The position numbers and the translations under genes were made by a program. From positions 1-9,060 of the forward strand of contig CALLQM010000131.1 of the NCBI GenBank assembly GCA_938014855.1: a stretch of 9,060 bases of DNA, written 5' to 3'. Origin of the DNA: an uncultured Clostridia bacterium. Lineage in GTDB: Bacteria; Bacillota; Clostridia; Oscillospirales; Ruminococcaceae. Numbering within the stretch: the stretch's first letter is position 1; the number at the start of each line of letters is the position of its first letter. Below the pieces are notes generated by a model. The model searched no databases. It saw only the letters and a list, made by a program, of their open reading frames with translations, and was not told the DNA's origin. Of this stretch, positions 1-5,559 are shown piece after piece.

Positions 1-1480
1 TACGAATTGAGCTTAAATCTCCTGCAGATAAAAAATTGCCCACCTGCACAACATCTTTTCCGCCAAATTTTCCGCCAACCGGAAATGATGCAACAATAAA
101 ATCACAGTCGCTTTGGCGTACACGTTTTTCGTCACTGATTGATACGACACCATCCACCACAAGTTCCGGCATCTCTTTTTCTAGCCGGACACGTATCAAA
201 TGCGACACACTAATTCCATAGTTGCAAAGAATCAGAACATGTACACAAGATGCGATTCGTTCTGCCGCGCCGCAAATATCCAGCGCCAAAAATCCAAGTT
301 CGTTTTCATTAATGGCTAATCCGGTTTCATCTTCAAGAACAACACTGACCGACCAAGCGGCGGCTAATATATTGGGATATTTTTTTTGAATTTGCTCCAA
401 CAGCGGATTTTCAATTACAATTCCTTGTGAAAGTCTGGCTACGGAAGAGCGAAGCGAAAGAAAAAAATTGCAAAGCAATGTATTGTCCGCCGCAAAATCA
501 ATATTCAAAACTCTGCTGAACATTGCAATCAGACGGCTCGTCAATTCGCTTAACTTTGGATAACGCAGCTGAAAAAACTGCCGCACGGCACAGGATTCAA
601 AGTCCTGCGGCTGTGCCGCCGCAATCTGATACTGCAAATAAATTCGTTCTTCCTTTGGCATTGTGACTCCAAATGTTTTGCAGATCATGGACGACAACGA
701 GTCGGTCAAAAAGCGATCATACTCGGTATCATAACTATGACCAAGCAATTTTGGTACGAGTACCGTTTTCTTTTTCTGGTAACGTGTAATACTGACCGAA
801 ATATGAAAAATCAACTGCAATCTTGAGTTATAACTAAAAAAAATACCGTGAATGCGTTCAAAGTGATTCAACAATTTGATCACCGGGCTCATGTCAAAGC
901 CATTGAGAAACCAATGCATCTTTCCACATAAGTTTTCTAAACTGTTGAAACTTCCATCGGAATTTGAAATTAACGTCTGCTTTTCAAGAATCTGAAACAG
1001 CTTCCATGAAGCCATGCGCCAGTTATATTCTGTGCAGTGAAGCACAAGCCCTTTTCTCCCGCCCCGCCGAATCGTGACGCCCATCTCGTTTAACCATTTG
1101 TCCGCTTCACCAACTGCTTTTCCGACAGAACTGGTGGATAAATACAATGCATTTGCAATTTGTTTCATCGTCACACACGATTTTTTAAGCAGCAGCAATG
1201 TTACTTTCAAACTTCTCTGCAATTTGTAGTCCAGCGGAATTTCCCAATCTTGGGTTTGCTGGATCAATCGTTCAAATTCATCGCCCGCCATGAGAAACCG
1301 TACGCCCTTATTGGGGCGCGTAATCAGCCGATCCGGCTCAGACAATTCATTGCGAATAGTGGATAAATTGTTGCGTACGGTTTTGGAGGAAACACCAATC
1401 ATTTTTGCAATTTGACTGAGCGTAATGAAATCATTTTGACGGTGCAGGATACGCAGTATCCTCATTTGTCGTTGGTTCAT
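1..1480 (-). CDS. PRD-containing transcriptional regulator (LicR/MtlR-like), C-terminus beyond window
   Basis: Reading leftward from the ATG at 1480-1478, the frame stays open for 493 codons to the window edge, so the gene is truncated. Visible domains: N-terminal winged helix-turn-helix about residues 6-65 (IAKMIGVSSKTVRNNL, wing near NKGVRF); second helix-turn-helix about 90-150; PRD1 about 195-295; PRD2 about 330-410, with the family-like stretch GIVIENPLL (353-361); then an EIIB-like domain from about 412 with its cysteine in LCNYGIS (C419). Family members usually continue into an EIIA domain, which would lie outside. Such proteins bind DNA and are controlled by phosphorylation from HPr and EII proteins. 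Of the four usual PRD histidines only the first PRD1 one (H226) is seen; by my alignment from memory the others are Q285, S342 and D401. It lies divergent to the gar-tct cluster and probably controls it. Family call firm; target and effector inferred. Confidence 0.88.
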   Translation of the reverse strand, partial: MNQRQMRILRILHRQNDFITLSQIAKMIGVSSKTVRNNLSTIRNELSEPDRLITRPNKGVRFLMAGDEFERLIQQTQDWEIPLDYKLQRSLKVTLLLLKKSCVTMKQIANALYLSTSSVGKAVGEADKWLNEMGVTIRRGGRKGLVLHCTEYNWRMASWKLFQILEKQTLISNSDGSFNSLENLCGKMHWFLNGFDMSPVIKLLNHFERIHGIFFSYNSRLQLIFHISVSITRYQKKKTVLVPKLLGHSYDTEYDRFLTDSLSSMICKTFGVTMPKEERIYLQYQIAAAQPQDFESCAVRQFFQLRYPKLSELTSRLIAMFSRVLNIDFAADNTLLCNFFLSLRSSVARLSQGIVIENPLLEQIQKKYPNILAAAWSVSVVLEDETGLAINENELGFLALDICGAAERIASCVHVLILCNYGISVSHLIRVRLEKEMPELVVDGVVSISDEKRVRQSDCDFIVASFPVGGKFGGKDVVQVGNFLSAGDLSSIR

Positions 1481-1484
1481 TGGC

Positions 1485-1495
1485 TTCTTCCTTTC
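1485..1495 (-). promoter_or_regulatory. Ribosome binding site of the PRD regulator
   Basis: On the minus strand an AAAGGAAG stretch precedes the ATG. AAGGA (1489-1493) lies 8 nt from the start codon, a normal spacing that supports the start at 1480. Confidence 0.7.
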
Positions 1496-1529
1496 TGTCC
1501 GTACTCCATTCGCATCCTTGTCTAATTTC

Positions 1530-1558
1530 ATTATAGCAAGGAACTATTTCGTAAAACG
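1530..1558 (-). promoter_or_regulatory. Extended -10 promoter of the PRD regulator
   Basis: The minus strand reads TGC-TATAAT: a perfect -10 box (1530-1535) with the extended TGn element (1536-1538). The -35 region is weak; TTTTAC (1551-1556, 15-nt spacer) or CGTTTT (1553-1558, 17 nt) are the best options. The predicted start is near 1523, giving a short leader of about 43 nt before the ATG at 1480. The extended -10 can compensate for the poor -35. Confidence 0.65.
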
Positions 1559-1567
1559 GCTCTATTC

Positions 1568-1596
1568 TTGACGCATTTAATAGTATTCTGTTTTAT
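1568..1596 (+). promoter_or_regulatory. Candidate plus-strand promoter upstream of the 1656-1708 hairpin
   Basis: TTGACG (1568-1573, five of six consensus bases) is followed after exactly 17 nt by TTTTAT (1591-1596, four of six). Transcription would start near 1603 and meet the terminator-like hairpin about 100 nt later. The -35 is good, the -10 mediocre. Confidence 0.4.
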
Positions 1597-1655
1597 TTAT
1601 TTACTTATTTGTGGCAAACCAACAATCTAAGCGTTGAAACCTGTGAATCGTGCAA

Positions 1656-1708
1656 AAAGCCAAAAGGTATTCAGACCGCAGTCTTTCAATCCCTTTTGGC
1701 TTTCTTTT
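1656..1708 (+). terminator. Terminator-like hairpin in the divergent region
   Basis: A perfect 12-bp stem (AAAGCCAAAAGG at 1656-1667 with CCTTTTGGCTTT at 1692-1703) encloses 24 nt. That loop contains its own 4-bp inner helix (AGAC 1673-1676 with GTCT 1681-1684). The T-rich tail (1701-1708) is interrupted by one C. The minus strand also has a run of five T after the stem, so it could work in both directions. No plus-strand gene ends upstream of it, so it would end a short leader RNA or small RNA, or insulate the two divergent units. Confidence 0.6.
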
Positions 1709-1746
1709 CTGTTCTATATGATGGTGATGATCGCTCTTTCAAAAGC

Positions 1747-1776
1747 TTGAAACGTATTACATTTTTATTTCATAAT
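1747..1776 (+). promoter_or_regulatory. Candidate promoter for the garR cluster (distal)
   Basis: TTGAAA (1747-1752, five of six) and CATAAT (1771-1776, five of six) are separated by 18 nt. The site lies downstream of the 1656-1708 hairpin, so transcripts from it would escape that terminator and carry a leader of about 260 nt before garR. Confidence 0.4.
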
Positions 1777-1811
1777 TGCATTTTTTTAAAATTTTTTTGT
1801 TATTAAGCAAA

Positions 1812-1851
1812 TATTTTTACGAAAATAAACGTATTTGCAACAAAAATACGT
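1812..1851. repeat. Two adjacent palindromes in AT-rich DNA (possible operators)
   Basis: TATTTT-TACG-AAAATA (1812-1827, 6-bp arms) is followed at once by ACGTATTT-7 nt-AAATACGT (1829-1851, 8-bp arms). Both are perfect. AACGTATT also occurs at 1751-1758. The surrounding A/T tracts make intrinsic curvature likely. Protein-binding function is inferred from the symmetry only. Confidence 0.45.
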
Positions 1852-1889
1852 AATTATTTGCAATTGTTGCAATCTAATTGAAATAACTA

Positions 1890-1906
1890 GTTTCAAAATT
1901 TGAAAC
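1890..1906. repeat. Perfect 17-bp palindrome GTTTCAAA-A-TTTGAAAC (operator candidate)
   Basis: Two perfect 8-bp arms surround a single central base. An extra TTGAAA half-site lies at 1878-1883, and TTGAAAC recurs at 1634-1640 and 1747-1753 (inside the distal promoter candidate). The compact symmetry is typical of a binding site for a dimeric regulator. It lies about 75 bp upstream of the TATAAT box at 1980. Confidence 0.5.
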
Positions 1907-1955
1907 ATTAAGTAAATCCCCTATGCATCCGGTCAAAGATTCGTTCTTTTGCGCA

Positions 1956-1985
1956 TAGAAATTTACCCCAAAAATTCCTTATAAT
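1956..1985 (+). promoter_or_regulatory. Proximal promoter of the garR cluster
   Basis: A perfect TATAAT (1980-1985) lies 18 nt downstream of a weak TAGAAA -35 (1956-1961, four of six). The start would be near 1992, giving a leader of about 53 nt. The weak -35 suggests a need for an activator. Confidence 0.5.
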
Positions 1986-1997
1986 GTAATTATATCA

Positions 1998-2019
1998 GAA
2001 ATGTTTTGCAATACATTTC
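1998..2019. repeat. Inverted repeat GAAATGT-8 nt-ACATTTC at the start of the garR transcript
   Basis: Perfect 7-bp arms with a TTGCAA in the spacer, placed at about +7 to +28 of a transcript from the proximal promoter and ending 11 bp before the AGGAGG. It could be an operator overlapping the initially transcribed region or a 5' mRNA hairpin. Confidence 0.45.
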
Positions 2020-2044
2020 AAAAGAGAATTAGGAGGACTTACTT

Positions 2045-2926
2045 ATGAAAATCGGTCTAATTGGACTGGGAATCATGGGAAAACCCATGGCAAAAAATAT
2101 GCTGAAAGCAGGCTATGACCTGACTGTTAATGACCTAAATAAAGCAAGCGTGGACGAAATTGTTGCCGCAGGCGCAAAATCAGCCAGCAATGAAGAAATC
2201 GGAAAAACTTGTGATGTTGTTTTGACCATGCTGCCTAACAGCCCGCATGTAAAGAGCGTCATGCTTGGCGAAAACGGCGTTGCCAATTATATGCGCAAGG
2301 GCACAACCTTTATTGATATGAGCTCGATCAATCCGGTTGCCAGCAAAGAAATTGCAGCCGCTTTAGCGAAAAACGGTGTTGATATGCTGGACGCGCCAGT
2401 TTCCGGCGGCGAACCGAAAGCCATTGACGCCACTCTTTCCTTTATGGTAGGCGGTAAACAGGAAATTTTCGATCAATTTAAACCACTTTTGGAAACCATG
2501 GGCGCATCCGTAGTACGCTGCGGCGAAGTTGGCGCAGGCAACACCACGAAACTTGCCAACCAGATTTGTGTAGCCTGCAACATTCAAGCAGTTGCCGAAG
2601 CATTTACCTTGGCTCAAAAAGCAGGCGTTGATCCTCAGTTGGTATTTGAAGCAATCCGCGGCGGCCTTGCAGGAAGCACCGTTATGAACGCCAAAGGCCC
2701 GATGATGATTGAAGGCAACGACAAGCCTGGTTTCAAAATTGATCTGCATATTAAAGACCTCAACAATGCTCTCGACTGTGCACACACCGTTGGTGCACCG
2801 GTTCCTATGACTGCAGAGGTTCAGGAGATTTTACAGTGGCTGCATAACAATGAATGCGGTCAGAACGACCACAGCGCCATTGCAAAATACTATGAGCATC
2901 TGACCGGCATCAAGATCGGCCGCTAA
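2045..2926 (+). CDS. garR: Tartronate semialdehyde reductase (2-hydroxy-3-oxopropionate reductase)
   Basis: The 293-residue protein matches E. coli GarR (294) along its length as I recall that sequence. It reduces tartronate semialdehyde to D-glycerate in the cytoplasm, a late step of galactarate/glucarate breakdown. The N-terminal Rossmann motif is GLGIMG (7-12). The substrate signature DAPVSGGEPKA spans 116-126. The catalytic lysine of the beta-hydroxyacid dehydrogenase family is K169 in GNTTKLANQ, and the IDLHIKDLNNALD block (232-244) is typical of the GarR group. AGGAGG at 2031-2036 sits 8 nt before the ATG, fixing the start. It opens the cluster and is 21 bp from the next gene. After the second strand the sequence is NDLN (29-32), where E. 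coli GarR has ADRN, so the basic residue often linked to NADPH use is absent. Related GlxR-type reductases share the fold, but the garD linkage favours GarR. Confidence 0.93.
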   Translation: MKIGLIGLGIMGKPMAKNMLKAGYDLTVNDLNKASVDEIVAAGAKSASNEEIGKTCDVVLTMLPNSPHVKSVMLGENGVANYMRKGTTFIDMSSINPVASKEIAAALAKNGVDMLDAPVSGGEPKAIDATLSFMVGGKQEIFDQFKPLLETMGASVVRCGEVGAGNTTKLANQICVACNIQAVAEAFTLAQKAGVDPQLVFEAIRGGLAGSTVMNAKGPMMIEGNDKPGFKIDLHIKDLNNALDCAHTVGAPVPMTAEVQEILQWLHNNECGQNDHSAIAKYYEHLTGIKIGR

Positions 2927-2947
2927 GCAGAAAGGAATACAAACAAT

Positions 2948-3865
2948 ATGTCTTTCATACCAAAAGGTATTATTCCTCCCATCATTACTCCATTCCATGA
3001 AGATGGCACAGTCAATTATGAAGCGTTGGCTATGATGAGCCGTCACCTCGTTAAAAATGGTGTACACGGTTTGTTTCCTATGGGAACAACCGGAGAATTC
3101 TATGCTGTGGACGACGAAGAATACCGCAAGATTTTGATTACTGTAAAAGAAGCCGTGGCAGATTTAAAAACCTGCTACGGTGAACCGGTTACCATCTATG
3201 CCGGCTGCAGTCATATTACCACACGAGGAAGCGTCCGGCTGTGCAAAATTGCAGAAGAAGTCGGCGTCGATGCTGTCAGTGTACTTACGCCGATGTTTGT
3301 CAGCCAGACACAGGAGGAATTGTATCAGCACTATAAGACAATTGCCCAGAGCACTTCTCTTCCTATTGTCATGTATAACAATAAACCAAAGACAAACGTA
3401 ACCATCCAACCGGCTACTGCGGCAAAACTAGCTCATGAGATTCCAAATATTGTCGCAATTAAGGATTCGACCGGTGATTTTACCAATACCGAAGAATATC
3501 TGCGTTTAACCGCCGATATCCGCGATAAGTTCAACGTTTTACTCGGCCGCGATACACTCATTTATGCCGGTCTCTGCTATGGAGCATCAGGTGCAATTGC
3601 AAGCTGCGCAAACGTTGCTCCCCGTATTACTGCGGACATTTACGACAAATATAAAGCCGGCGATTTTGCAGGTGCTTTAGAAGCGCAGTATACATTGGCT
3701 CCTCTTCGGATTGCATGCAACATGGGTACTTTCCCTGAAGTAATCAAAGAAGGCTTGATGCTGCAAAATATCCCGGTTGGAAAATGTTTGGATCCGATTC
3801 AGAAATTGTCTGACACCGAAAGAGAAACGCTCAAAAAAGTGCTTCAGGAAATGAAGCTCATTTAA
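2948..3865 (+). CDS. DapA-superfamily aldolase/lyase, probable 5-keto-4-deoxyglucarate aldolase
   Basis: A 305-residue Schiff-base TIM-barrel protein of the dihydrodipicolinate synthase/N-acetylneuraminate lyase superfamily. GTTGE (46-50), the catalytic-triad tyrosine Y143 (MYNNKP) and the Schiff-base lysine K172 (AIKDSTGD) are intact. The arginine that binds the semialdehyde carboxylate in true DapA (five residues after the tyrosine) is lysine here (K148), which argues against lysine biosynthesis. It also lacks the sequence style I recall for 5-keto-4-deoxyglucarate dehydratases. Between garR and the transporter genes, with garD downstream, the best-fitting role is cleavage of 5-keto-4-deoxy-D-glucarate into pyruvate and tartronate semialdehyde, replacing GarL. 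That role is inferred; a dehydratase or an aldolase for another keto-deoxy acid remains possible. AAAGGA at 2931-2936 precedes the ATG by 11 nt. Confidence 0.85.
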   Translation: MSFIPKGIIPPIITPFHEDGTVNYEALAMMSRHLVKNGVHGLFPMGTTGEFYAVDDEEYRKILITVKEAVADLKTCYGEPVTIYAGCSHITTRGSVRLCKIAEEVGVDAVSVLTPMFVSQTQEELYQHYKTIAQSTSLPIVMYNNKPKTNVTIQPATAAKLAHEIPNIVAIKDSTGDFTNTEEYLRLTADIRDKFNVLLGRDTLIYAGLCYGASGAIASCANVAPRITADIYDKYKAGDFAGALEAQYTLAPLRIACNMGTFPEVIKEGLMLQNIPVGKCLDPIQKLSDTERETLKKVLQEMKLI

Positions 3866-3876
3866 AAAACGTATAA

Positions 3877-3882
3877 AAGGGG
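3877..3882 (+). promoter_or_regulatory. Ribosome binding site selecting the GTG start of tctC
   Basis: AAGGGG lies 7 nt before the GTG at 3890. The resulting N-terminus (MKKALALILALA...) is a clean lipoprotein signal peptide, confirming the non-ATG start. Confidence 0.75.
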
Positions 3883-3889
3883 AATTGTT

Positions 3890-4993
3890 GTGAAAAAGGC
3901 ACTCGCTCTGATCTTAGCACTTGCGATGTCCACCGGAATTTTAACCGCCTGCGGAAAATCAGATGCTGAAGCAGAAAAAAGCCCCGAAGCAAGCACTGCC
4001 GAGAGCACTGCAGAAACTTCGGAAGACAACGCAGAAGAAACCGTTGCCAATCCATTTGACGGCATGGATATCCGCGTTGTAATCGGCTCCACTTCCACTT
4101 CGGGTGACAGCTATTTGACCGCAGAAACCACCTCCCGTTATCTTGCAAAAGAACTGAACGCGAACATCAAGGTTGACGCAGTTGGCGCGGCTGAAGCGCT
4201 GAACGCTATGCAGACTGTAAAACCGGACGGCAAAACGCTGATGATGTTCCATGACATGACCTATCTGAGCGTTCTGTTTGGTGCACAGCCGGAAGACTAT
4301 GCGCTCGAAAACATGACCGTTGGTCCTCGTATGTCGCAAAACCCGGGTGCCTGCTGGGCTGCTTCCAAAAATGCACCTTATAACGACTTAAAAGAAATGG
4401 CAGAATATTTGAAAGCAAACCCAGACGCCGTTGTTCGTATGGCATGTGAAGCCGGCGGTATTTCTCACATTGGATTCATCGTGTACTATCAGTGGGTTGT
4501 AGAAACCTATGGACAGGATGTTGCAGACCGTATTGTTGTTGTCATCGGCGGTTCTACCAATGATAAATGCCAGCTTCTTTGGGACGGAAACTGTGACGTA
4601 ATCTTTGCAGACTATACTTCCCTAAAAGATTATACTGCTATAGACGACGAAAAGATCGCAATGAAATACATGGCTGTCTTGGATACAATCGATGGTGTTG
4701 ACGTACCTTCCTATTCCAAATTGGGCATTACCATGAACGGGGAACAATTCAATTTCTCGAAAGATTTCGTCATCTATGCTCCTAAGGACATTTCTCCGGA
4801 AATGATCAAAGCGCTGGATGCTGCAATGGATAAAGTAACGAGCAATCCGGATTATCAGGCAGATATGGAAAAAATGAACTATCGTGCGGCTTACCTGCCC
4901 AGTAACGAAGCAGAATTCTTCATTTATGCAAAACGCGACAGCCTTGCAGAGTTAATTGCCAACGCTCCTTCCATGGACGATCTGGTACAGTAA
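3890..4993 (+). CDS. tctC: TctC-type solute-binding lipoprotein of the tripartite tricarboxylate transporter
   Basis: A 367-residue extracytoplasmic binding protein. The signal peptide has KK at 2-3, a hydrophobic core 4-18 and lipobox LTAC with the lipidated cysteine at C21. An Ala/Glu/Ser/Thr-rich linker follows (about 22-52) and holds the domain away from the membrane. The folded part from about 58 resembles the TctC family: a first strand DIRVVIGS, a ligand-loop helix with SRYLAKEL, and KPDGKTLMM (115-123), the counterpart of the family's PDG-T-L motif. It would capture a carboxylate and deliver it to TctAB. Genes for all three components are consecutive. Substrate cannot be read from the sequence; galactarate or another aldarate is inferred from garD and garR. 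The start is GTG, 24 bp after the preceding stop. A hairpin with a T-tract follows the stop codon and could favour excess of this component over the membrane proteins. Confidence 0.87.
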   Translation: MKKALALILALAMSTGILTACGKSDAEAEKSPEASTAESTAETSEDNAEETVANPFDGMDIRVVIGSTSTSGDSYLTAETTSRYLAKELNANIKVDAVGAAEALNAMQTVKPDGKTLMMFHDMTYLSVLFGAQPEDYALENMTVGPRMSQNPGACWAASKNAPYNDLKEMAEYLKANPDAVVRMACEAGGISHIGFIVYYQWVVETYGQDVADRIVVVIGGSTNDKCQLLWDGNCDVIFADYTSLKDYTAIDDEKIAMKYMAVLDTIDGVDVPSYSKLGITMNGEQFNFSKDFVIYAPKDISPEMIKALDAAMDKVTSNPDYQADMEKMNYRAAYLPSNEAEFFIYAKRDSLAELIANAPSMDDLVQ

Positions 4994-5010
4994 ATTAACA
5001 TGTTGAGCGT

Positions 5011-5042
5011 GGGGCACATGTTATATGTGCCCCTATCTTTTT
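5011..5042 (+). terminator. Intra-operon terminator-like hairpin between tctC and tctB
   Basis: A perfect 9-bp stem GGGGCACAT (5011-5019) / ATGTGCCCC (5025-5033) with a 5-nt loop is followed by TATCTTTTT. It starts 18 nt after the tctC stop. Because tctB and tctA are needed for the same transporter, partial read-through or protection of the upstream mRNA 3' end is the likely role. Confidence 0.75.
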
Positions 5043-5084
5043 GAAACTTTTGATAAATTTTACACAATGAAATGAGGAAAGTCC

Positions 5085-5540
5085 ATGTTTAAAATAAAAT
5101 ATGTCCCTTCCACCGCTCATTGGATTATGCCTCCCATTATTATCGGGGTGCTGATTATCCTGATTGCCGGGTTGACCATTCAGCGAATACTGAAATGCAA
5201 ACGGGAAAGCAAACCGTTCTTTGCATTTAAAGGCTATCACTTTTTTATTGAGGACTACGATAAACTTTGTTTTTGGGGCACATTGGTACTTTTTGTATTG
5301 TACATCTTTTTAATGAATCTCATTGGTTTTTTGGCTGCAAGCATTCTGTGCATCTTTTTATATAATGTGCTGTTTTCAGATGTAAAAAATTTACATGCAA
5401 TCACCACTGCGATTCATGAAAAAACTTTTATAAAAAGTGATGCGTTTCGCAGTCTAGCCACCTCGTTCATAGTTTCTGTAGTATTTTCCGTTGCCATCTG
5501 GTATTTGTTTGGCCAGGTGTTCAACATAACCCTGCCATAG
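5085..5540 (+). CDS. tctB: TctB-type small membrane subunit of the tripartite tricarboxylate transporter
   Basis: A 151-residue hydrophobic protein with four predicted membrane segments, about residues 13-33, 62-80, 81-99 and 123-144, and a longer charged loop (about 34-60) after the first. This length, layout and position between tctC and tctA match the poorly conserved TctB (DUF1468) family, whose job is to assist the large TctA channel subunit. Sequence similarity alone would not be decisive; the call leans on topology and gene order. GAGGAAA at 5074-5080 precedes the ATG closely. The stop codon is 19 bp before the tctA start, and the tctA ribosome binding site begins right after it, suggesting coupled translation. 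Confidence 0.82.
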   Translation: MFKIKYVPSTAHWIMPPIIIGVLIILIAGLTIQRILKCKRESKPFFAFKGYHFFIEDYDKLCFWGTLVLFVLYIFLMNLIGFLAASILCIFLYNVLFSDVKNLHAITTAIHEKTFIKSDAFRSLATSFIVSVVFSVAIWYLFGQVFNITLP

Positions 5541-5559
5541 GAGAGGAGAGAAACAAACG

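Larger units (their letters stand above)
1481..2044. other. Divergent intergenic control region (564 bp)
   Basis: This stretch separates the minus-strand regulator from garR and holds no convincing gene. A 65-codon frame at 1609-1806 has no ribosome binding site and runs through a terminator-like hairpin. In order it contains: the regulator's extended -10 promoter; a plus-strand promoter candidate (1568-1596) followed by a 12-bp hairpin with a T-tract (1656-1708); a second promoter candidate (1747-1776); a very AT-rich, A/T-tract segment (about 1753-1915) with three palindromes and three TTGCAA hexamers; and a TATAAT box (1980-1985) followed by a 7-bp inverted repeat just before garR. The density of symmetric sites suggests this is where the flanking regulators act. 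Confidence 0.7.

Noticed and set aside
36..1366. Short plus-strand frames at 36-221 and 1160-1366
   Set aside because: They lie antisense within the continuous 493-codon minus-strand regulator frame and show no protein-like features.
1..1480. BglG-type RNA-binding antiterminator acting on the hairpin at 1656-1703
   Set aside because: The N-terminus is a DNA-binding winged helix, not the CAT RNA-binding domain, so classical antitermination is not supported.
1666..1679. Sigma-54 promoter before garR (GG-N10-GC)
   Set aside because: This is the only GG-N10-GC match found on the plus strand of the intergenic region. The rest of the -24/-12 consensus (TGGCAC, TTGC) is absent, and the bases lie in the terminator-like hairpin.
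1748..1761. CcpA cre site (TGAAACGTATTACA)
   Set aside because: Outer bases fit the cre consensus, but the central CG is shifted by one position, so the core is broken.
1609..1806. A 65-codon plus-strand frame in the intergenic region
   Set aside because: No ribosome binding site, it crosses the 1656-1708 hairpin, and its second half is A/T-tract DNA encoding mostly Phe, Leu and Lys. Treated as chance.
2948..3865. Assignment as 4-hydroxy-tetrahydrodipicolinate synthase (dapA)
   Set aside because: The carboxylate-binding arginine after the YN motif is replaced by lysine, and the gene is embedded in an aldarate cluster with no lysine biosynthesis genes.
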